The notes beneath the pieces were generated by a model that was not told the origin of the DNA, ran no database searches, and was given only the letters and a program-made list of their open reading frames with translations. The position numbers were made by a program, and so were the translations under genes. This document shows, piece after piece, positions 55,625-64,000 of a stretch of DNA of 64,000 nt. This stretch comes from Alviniconcha marisindica (taxonomy: Eukaryota; Mollusca; Gastropoda; Provannidae), in NCBI GenBank assembly GCA_018857735.1, contig JABMCL010000145.1:867501-931500 (forward strand), in the 5' to 3' direction. Every line of letters begins with the position of its first letter. Within the stretch, counting starts at the first letter, position 1.

Positions 55625-57109
55625 CTGAAACAAACACAGTGACACACACACACAGTGACACACACACACACACACAAATGTTAAAGATGTAGTGCATAAA
55701 TAGTATTAATTAATTAATGACAATGGTTAACATTATTATGGTTAACATCCTATGACGAGTTGCAAGTCATTGGGAAACACCACAGCAAGTAGTGTGATCA
55801 CCTGGCATCCTTAAGTGGCATTCACAATCGCAGGGGCTTGTCCATATTCCCATACTTGTTTACAATAAAAATAATACTAAAATCCCTGTATTTGGGCCCC
55901 CTTTCCACCACCATGACGGCATTAAAAACAAAGATTCAATCAGGACCCCCCCCCCCCCCTTAAAATAAAGATCATCTAAACGGTGAGAGTGCATACAACA
56001 GATATGAGGTACAAGTACTGCTAATACATTAGCAGGCAACCCTATTACACAGACGGGCTTGACTGATGAAACAGTTTACCACTATTGCATGGCGAAAAAG
56101 TGGGAATAACTGCATGTGGGACCCCACCTGCTTTGCCAGCGCAGGCTTTTCTAAACCAGCAGCAGCTGACCTATTCCAGAATAACTTTGCCTGAAATCTG
56201 ATATCTGTCTCTCAAGTGTCAGCTCCAGGCTCAAATAGACATGCAGCCCATGTTGGCTTCTTCAGTTTCAAACCTCAGCACGATCTGCAAACTGGGCTCC
56301 CTGCATGTCGTGACTAAATGCATTACCGAATGTAAAGGAGTTGGAAAGTTATTTGTTCCAACTGTCACGCACGGTGACTTAAATGAGGTATCGGTTGCAT
56401 GTAAGCACATGGCTCAGCAAGTATATATATATAGCTAACTAGTATGTGCAAGCAATTACAGCAAATGTTGTGTACAGTGTGTGTGGGTGCATGTGTATGC
56501 GTGCAGTCAACATGACAGCTCCATGTTGTGAATGCCCTGACATGTCATTACTCTGAATCACTCCATGGCGTGACTTGGACTTGAGTGTCAGCAGTCTGAT
56601 ATGTCATAACATTCACAGCCCAGTGTCTGATGGGTTTACCCAGGAACAAAATCATGGGCGATCAATACAGCAACTAAGGCACTGTGCAAATGGGCTTGTG
56701 TGTGTGTGTGTGTGTGTGTGTGGAGGGGGGGAGGGGGGGGGGGGGGGCAGGAGGGATTGTTTGGTTGGTTCTCATAATCTTGACAGACTGAAAACTATCA
56801 ATATAGAAGTATTAGAACTCCAGCTCTTATCAGACTGGAGAACATTCACACATGTATAGAAACAGACCATTACACTACAAACATGTCCATCCCTCTGTCA
56901 GTGGTTAGCCTATTAATATTCTCCAGCCTTGGCAAAACCACTTTTGATGCTGAATCAGACTATTGACATTTCAGACTAACACTGATAACAATGTTTAGAC
57001 TTTAATAACCTCTTTTTTTATGTTTTTAATTTTAAAAAATTGTAACATTGATAACATTTAAAAAAAAGAAAAGAAGTTATGTATTGTTTTAAACTACTGC
57101 CATTTCAGA

Positions 57110-57292
57110 CTAATGAGTAATAGAATGGTTTTCACCTACTGCGATGCTTACTATCAATAATTAAGTCAGACTAGTAATAGAATGGTTTTCACCTACTGTG
57201 ACACTTACTATCAATAATTAAGTCAAACTAGTAATAGAATGGTTTTCACCTACTGTGACTCTTAATATCAATAATTAAGTTAGACTGCCACA
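57110..57292. repeat. 57-bp tandem repeat, three units
   Basis: TAATAGAATGGTTTTCACCT, ACTGTGACACTTACTATCAA and TAATTAAGTCAGACTAG repeat with single-base changes. Confidence 0.92.
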
Positions 57293-57319
57293 GTATGTAA
57301 CCACTGCCACCATGCTCCC

Positions 57320-57375
<56 letters not shown>

Positions 57376-58114
57376 TGTGTGTGCGTGCATGTGTGTGTGC
57401 ATGCTTACAGTACAATAATACTTATGAATCCCTAAAAAGGAAATTCAGTTCAGATGTCTGCCTTTGACAAATAATTGCAAGTACATGTGTACAAGTATTT
57501 ACATAAGTAAATACTACACAGTTACACTCACTTAATTAGAATAAAACTTTATAAAATCAAGTAAATAAACAGTAAGAAGAAAATATAGTTGCAATCACAA
57601 TGGTGCCCATATCGTTCACAAAAGGAATATTTGTCACACCCTTAAGTTAATCTTAAGTAACACACACACACGTACACACACACTCATACACACCCTACAG
57701 AGCTATGGGGGACACATTAAGTGGAAATGCAAGACTAACCGCTCCAGCCAAAAGTCATACATGGGAATTAAAATTTACCAATAAATTCCACTCCCATGTT
57801 TTCTTGGAATAATGAGGCATTGTGTCACTGACAGCTGCATGATTCATTAAATTTGAACGTCCTGGTATAACCTCAGGAAAAACCAACTTTCCATGCAACT
57901 AAGTAAGATGCAAATTTTCGTCAAGTCACAGTTCATGTGCTTGAGACCAGCTGCTATCTTTGCATCACATTTATCACAATAATCTTCCTTATGGGGAATC
58001 TGTCCTCATGGTAATCCTAAGATTAGGGCACATAGAGCAGCGTGCTAGCTCTGAGAACAGCAGCCTGAAATAGAAACGCATAACAAACACAAAGAGAAAG
58101 TGCTCAGTTCATAT

Positions 58115-58280
58115 GTTGTGCTGAATTTTGCGTCTTCCCAACATCATGCTGGTTCACCTGTTGCACTGAATTTAGCATTTTCCCAGCATCATTCACATGT
58201 TGCACTGAATTTAGCATTTTCTCAGCATCATTCACATGTTGCACTGAATTTTTTGCATTTTCCCAACATCATGCAATCCC
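58115..58280. repeat. ~45-bp repeat, four units
   Basis: TGTTGCACTGAATTTAGCAT with TTTCCCAGCATCATTCACA repeats, keeping one frame open (an artefact ORF). Confidence 0.88.
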
Positions 58281-60024
58281 ACTGTTTCTGCAGAAAAGTA
58301 CCTCATCTCCCACTTCCTGAGATGCAGTTTTCAGACTCCAATAGGTCCTTTTAAACACCTCAATGATTCAATGACAGCCTGTGGATGTATGCGAGTGTCT
58401 GCCTTGTTAGTGTTAGAACTTCAACTTCACTTGCATGCATGCACTAGATGCAATTTTGTTGCAACATACATGCACCCGGTCACTGAGCTGGTCACTGAGC
58501 CATGTCTACCATAAAATGTATTATAACTATTACTATGGGCGTTGTGGCTGCATCATTTAAAGACACAACACAAATATATTTAAGTTTTCATTATATTATT
58601 CCTACTCAACCTACTGACCACAATGGTGACAGTATTATTTATACTGGCTAGTGCAAAATTAATGATGCAATCATAAGTGTCACTGTTAGCCATTGCACTT
58701 GCAGGCAAACTGTCATTCATGAATGGATCGGAAATGATGTAGCAATATTATAGGATGCAAGAGAACCACATTTCCCCAGCAAACGAAACCTATTGTAATT
58801 CTGTGAAACTGAACCTCGTGAAACAATTCAGGAGTCATTTCCTTAAGTGTTAAATGTTTTAACCCCACTATCCTTTGGTCGGAAAACCATGCAATTAATA
58901 GTCAAGTGGCGGAAACCTAAACACCAATATTTCCGATGTCATCATTAATACATTTCCAACATTACAGAAGAAGCCATATTCATAACCATAGCTAAAAGAA
59001 AAAAACTCAACAACGGCAACCACAAAAGATCTGACTGACAAATATTAGGATTTAAAAAATAAAATAAAAATCAACCAATCATCATTTCTTTAGAGGCTTT
59101 GCTGTGCTGGACTGGGCTGGGCTTGGGAAGAAGGGCGTGTGGCTACGAACTGTACAGTAACCCCTTTTCTAAATGATAACTTTGCTGCTCTGCCCCCATT
59201 CCTGCACTGCCATCAGTGCTTACTGCTGACTGCATGCTCAATGCTTCCAATGATTAACCCCAGCTCCTTTTAACTAAATTACTCCTTACCACTAATCACC
59301 TGTTCAAGCCCAAACACTGTTTACATTGTTATGCGCAACGAACGGTATGTAGGATCTTAATTATTATTTTTTTAAAGACCTGAAAGCTCGCTGGAGAAAA
59401 CATAAATAAGACGCAAAATTGAAAAAAGCAACAAAATGTGGGGTGGCTGACCATGAATGTAACAAAATTTAAACACTCTCAAGACCCCCAAATTGGATTT
59501 CTCACTATCATGGCAGTTGAAGCAGTAAAAGAAAAGAAAGACTTGATTGTCTGGGAAAATTAATGGATGTGCAACCTGGGCACCATCTTCAAGGGTATGA
59601 ACACAAGGAAAGACTTGAACACAGTACTCAAAGACAGATCTTCCAGGAATTAGAGACAGAGACAGAGACAGAGAGAGAATGATTTATTGAAAAAGGCCAT
59701 GTCAATTGTGGTGATGAACACAGTCAAGCAACTTTCGACCAACGTAAAGTTACAGGTACAACATCTGTCCAGACTAGACAGTATTGCATACAGTAAAAGC
59801 CTTTTGTATAAAAGTAGTGAGTCGGAGTTGGAGGTACTTGTTTTTCAGAAGCAAACAACATTGACAGTTAAAAAAGTGATGGACATCTGACATATCTGCA
59901 TGGTAATATATATATATTTATCTCTTAGTTTATACTTATAGTACACAGGACATGATAATATGAAGTGAATTTGGTTTCAGTTTTGTTGTCCAGAAAATGG
60001 ACATTCTAGGTCGGTCTCAATGGC

Positions 60025-60075
60025 ACAGAGAGAGAGAGAGAGAGAGTGGGGGTGAGATGGAACTTTTTTAAATAT

Positions 60076-60113
<38 letters not shown>

Positions 60114-60171
60114 GAGAGAGAGAAGAGAGAGAGAGAGAGAGAGTGGGGGTGAGATGGAAGTGTTTTAAATA

Positions 60172-60229
<58 letters not shown>

Positions 60230-60257
60230 TGTGGGGGTGAGAGTGGGTGTTTTAATA

Positions 60258-60351
<94 letters not shown>

Positions 60352-60352
60352 T
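60025..60352. repeat. Higher-order repeat of TG and GA tracts
   Basis: Four ~90-bp units, each GAGAGAGAGTGGGGGTGAGA, then TTTTAAATATCTGTGTGTGT, then a long TG run into GA. The compound microsatellite itself has been tandemly duplicated. Confidence 0.88.
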
Positions 60353-60599
60353 TTTGTGTGTGTGTCTGTTCCCTAGTGGTCTAGAATGTATACATGTCGT
60401 GTGCAAGAGAGCGTGAGGTATTTTGTGATCTAATTATGTTTTGAAGGAATCAGTCAAGCCAACTGGGCAGGCCTTGACAGAGCCCTCAAGGGTGAAAATT
60501 TGGAGTAAAAAGTTTCCAATGCAAAGCATGCTTGGACTTTGTTATACTTTCTCTACATGACACCATACTCAGTCCTTCCTGCACGGTGGGGTGCCCAGG

Positions 60600-60621
60600 A
60601 GTCACAGGGAGCCTTACTGAG

Positions 60622-60678
<57 letters not shown>
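60600..60678. repeat. (AT)n-(AG)n compound microsatellite
   Basis: GATATATATATATATATATA passes directly into about 20 AG units. Confidence 0.96.
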
Positions 60679-60680
<2 letters not shown>

Positions 60681-60889
60681 CTCCCTCACCCCCTAATCTG
60701 TCACCATCCCCTGCTACTAGGTCATCACCCCCTTCTTACCCTTACATCTCTGTCAATGCCCCCACTTGCTTCATAAGAAATTTTGTCTGATGAAGGCAAC
60801 CAACATAATAATGGTCCCCACCAGGAACAGATTGTTGATAATCCCTCTGCTCTCCACTTGGCATTGTTGGCCAAACAGCCCATTCAGGC

Positions 60890-60890
60890 T

Positions 60891-60937
<47 letters not shown>
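60890..60937. repeat. Poly-G run of about 45
   Basis: Uninterrupted G from 60891 to 60936, the longest homopolymer in the window. The exact length is likely unreliable. Confidence 0.9.
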
Positions 60938-63469
60938 GGGGGCTACCCAATCAATAGGCTCTTTATGAAGGGAGTACAACATTCTCTCTCTCCATTTTTT
61001 TCATTTTTCCCCATCAGATTTACTCTTTTTAAGGTCTTCCAGATCTAGATATATATATAGCACCTCAACAACTGACTACTTGCTTGTTTATTTTTACACC
61101 TGACCTAAAAAATTAAAAACATGTTTATAGAAAAGATTTTAAAAAAGGGAAAAGACAGGGCCTTTGTCTGCTGATCAGTGACCCACCCCAAGGTGGAGGG
61201 TGGGGGGGGGGGGGGGAAAAGGATAACAAGATCACAATAAAGAAACACTGAGTGGACAAACCAATATCAAGTAACTCTTAATGAAGCTATTTGTAAACAT
61301 GAACTGGCTGCAGATATGGAAGTTCTCCTTCGGAGACAACACAAATCAGGGCAAGGAATGCAAATCTATCCACAAACAGTTCTGTTAATTGCATTCGCTG
61401 CTTTGTCACCAAAGAAACAGGAACCTGCACAACAGTAAATACAGACAGAGCTGCATAACCGAAGAGGAACTGAAGATAAACCAGAACAAAGGAACAATCG
61501 CTCTGAACTTTGCAAAAATGTGCAAAATATATAAAATATATGCTTTCTTGCTTTGACTTTGAGTTCCTCAGGGTTTGGCCATGTCAATGATTTGCTCTTT
61601 TATCATTTTTGTGTTCCATGAATCAAACTTGTACAGTGGATAGATACTACAAAGTTCTACAAGAAAAGAAAAAATCCAACAAGATTTAACAAATTAAAGC
61701 TTGTCCACACTCATTTACACTGGTGATTAATGATGACCTCTCATGAAAATATTTCAAAGAGAAAACACAACCTTTTAATTTCATGAACAGTTTTCAACTT
61801 CCAAAAGACCAAGTTAATACATGGTAACATACATGTGCATCCTGCTTGTACCCCCACCTGTTATGTGTTATGTGTGTGTGTGTATGTGCGTTCATGTGTG
61901 CGTTTTCATGTGTGTGCGTGTGTGTAGTAGTAGTAGCAGAAGTAGTAGTAGTAGAATAATTTGTTAAGTGCATCATTTGGACAAGATTTCACCCCACTGT
62001 TAATGTTATGGACTTTGAAGCAACAAAAAATCTGTCTCTGTCTCTCTCTCAAATAGAAACCCCCTTGAGTGTCTGCATTTGTTATTGCTTGTGACAACAG
62101 CCGAATGTAGCTGAAACTGAAAGATCTATGAGAAATCCTAATAGCCATTATCCTGGCCTACACCACATGGGGTAATTCCCAACTTAAACATAAGCATTTC
62201 CACGGAACATAAATCCCCAACTTTACAGTGTACCATATATATAAACAATACTGCATACAACCGCCCTTAGGATGACAATTCAGTTTAAGTTATAAAAGAA
62301 TTTTATTCACTATTATTCGAGTAATATCTGAGTCATACTTTAAAAAGCATTTTAATCCAAATCCATGTATGAAAAGTCAGTTCTTAACAGCTATCAGACT
62401 GTGATAGTAGTGTGTGTGTGTGTGTGTGCATATGTGTGTGTGCGCGCGCTCGCACGCATACACACACACATGTACACATACATCTGCACAGAATTCTCTT
62501 TTTCCACCACATCATCACTCCAAACTTGCTTAAATTGCACTTTAAACATTTGACCCATATACAACAGTCCTATGGGCTGACACACTCACAAACTAGCAGA
62601 AATTATCTTAATATTACTGTTTAACAGTTTATACTGTATTACTTTCTTAACACTACTACTACCCAAACAGACTTGTTCATAACAACGCAAAAGTTAACAC
62701 ACTGCAATGTACAGGAACAGACAACAACCGCATAAGCTGGCATGAACAGAGAGTATCGTAATACCAGTGCATGGCTTTTTGTTGTTGTTTTTTGCTCTCT
62801 CTCTCTCTCTCTCTCCCTCCCTCCCTCCCTCTCTCAGTGTGCAATTGCACTGCAGTGTCCCCACAGCTAAATCAGCTGAATCAGCTAAAGCCCTGGGTTC
62901 CCTGGCAAGAAGAGCACTGAGGGCACTGTGCACAGCTAAACAGTAACCTAATTGCCTGAAGCTGGGTCCAGGAAGCAATTTCCTGTCAAACAGTGCAGAG
63001 ACTTTACCATGCTGACAGCCAAGTCTGACTACACTGACACACCTATGCTAAGCCTATTGTGGGGAAGTGCAGGAGTGGGGTCGGACCTTACCATCTGCAA
63101 ATGCTTTAAGCTATTCTGTCAAGCCTCTGGGAGGCAGACTGGGTGATGGCCAGCCAAGGTTGACAATTCAACTTAGTTCAAAGAAAAGTTCACAGTTCTA
63201 ATTCAACTTAGTTCAAAGAAAAGTTCACCGTTCAACATATTTCCAGGAAGAGCCAAGCTCAGCAAGAGCATTTTTTGCAAGTCATGGCATAAAGCATACA
63301 TGTAGTTCAGTCAGTTTTAAACTACTGGGGCAACGATGATGAGAACTGACTGAAATTAACTTTATAAATGTTTAAGGCAGTTTTTACTTAAATCAAAATC
63401 AAATATAAAAGCTGATGTATAAATTATAATTCATACACACTGCAATACCAAGAATGTTTGAGAAATGTC

Positions 63470-63575
63470 ACACAATGTTCACCTAAATTATGTTAATTCT
63501 TATCAGTAATTAACTCAAGCCACAGTTCACCTAAATTATGTTAATTCTTATTAGTAATTAACTCAAGCCACTAGT
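63470..63575. repeat. ~50-bp tandem duplication
   Basis: GTTCACCTAAATTATGTTAA, TTCTTATCAGTAATTAACTC and AAGCCACA occur twice in a row with one base different. Confidence 0.93.
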
Positions 63576-63878
63576 GGTCCTCGGCAAACAGTGGAGTCTG
63601 GGACAGGGAAAGCATCAATCAATTTCGCTTGGACTGCCTGACCATGACAGGACCTCCTCAACTGTGACAGATGAGACAATCACAGCTTTGGAAGATAATA
63701 CAACTACGCATTGGTACTAGTGGCAGTGCACAGGCATTCCACTTCCAGTTCCAGCCTTCACACCTTTCTTGTACTGTTATTGATTCGTTGCTTTCAAAAG
63801 CAGAGATCTGGGGAAAATCTTCAGTCATGGGGTTTTCCTTGACAAATTATGCAGTGCAACATTTAAGCAGTAAATGTG

Positions 63879-63935
<57 letters not shown>

Positions 63936-64000
63936 AAAGATTCAACCAGTACACCACAATGTAATCATGTACTTCAACTAATACAGCCCGGAAAAAGTGG

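Larger units (their letters stand above)
55625..64000. other. Furin-like upstream intron or 5' flank, no exon recognised
   Basis: No minus-strand frame resembles a signal peptide plus convertase propeptide start. AT-rich, with fewer minisatellites than the rest: TG tracts at 56699-56721, 57323-57385 and 62411-62440, a CA tract at 63878-63932, and local duplications listed separately. Confidence 0.5.

Noticed and set aside
61366..62978. Minus-strand frames as the missing furin signal-peptide exon
   Set aside because: None has a Met-hydrophobic-cleavage pattern followed by convertase propeptide sequence and a matching donor.

Overview
This window looks like animal nuclear DNA. Genes are split into small exons with GT-AG (one GC-AG) introns, coding density is low, and there are very many (TG)n/(CA)n/(GA)n microsatellites, minisatellites and non-LTR retrotransposon remains. 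The two genes are invertebrate-like. The retroelement and SINE fragments resemble those of molluscs, probably a gastropod; that attribution is inference, not proof.

Layout. Bases 62-11130 (+) hold a carnosine synthase-like (CARNS1-like) ATP-grasp ligase gene. I reconstructed 10 exons whose phases all agree. They total 2795 nt, which becomes 930 codons including the stop once a 5-bp tandem duplication in exon 8 is discounted; as given, that duplication breaks the reading frame. Bases 11.13-18.1 kb lie between the genes and hold degenerate extra copies of the CARNS1 3' end, two decayed minus-strand non-LTR retrotransposons and a 2-kb G-rich 65-bp minisatellite. Bases 55624-24403 (-) hold a furin-type proprotein convertase. 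Seventeen exons encode 785 residues: most of the propeptide, the subtilisin-like catalytic domain with all four catalytic residues, the P domain, a Thr-rich linker, Cys-rich repeats, a transmembrane helix and a cytosolic tail ending in a stop. The first exon(s), with the signal peptide, were not found. The two genes converge. Bases 18.1-24.4 kb (possible furin 3' UTR or downstream DNA) and 55.6-64 kb (upstream intron or 5' flank) show no recognisable coding exon.

Most unusual feature. Many introns of both unrelated genes carry a private tandem array abutting, and often copying, the local splice junction. Some arrays repeat the authentic 5' splice site (CARNS1 introns 2, 3 and 9). Others repeat the 3' splice site plus 15-50 nt of the following exon (CARNS1 intron 1; furin exons at 25438, 32077 and 39998). 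The clearest case is furin intron 25439-29176. A proximal 55-bp array and a distal ~100-bp array both repeat the acceptor and start of the same exon, and the distal copies still translate to an eroded version of the Cys-rich exon. The result is dozens of decoy splice sites in two genes. I regard this splice-junction minisatellite pattern as the main lead of the window.

The two genes are not known to act in one pathway: one makes a histidine dipeptide in the cytosol, the other processes secretory precursors in the trans-Golgi.
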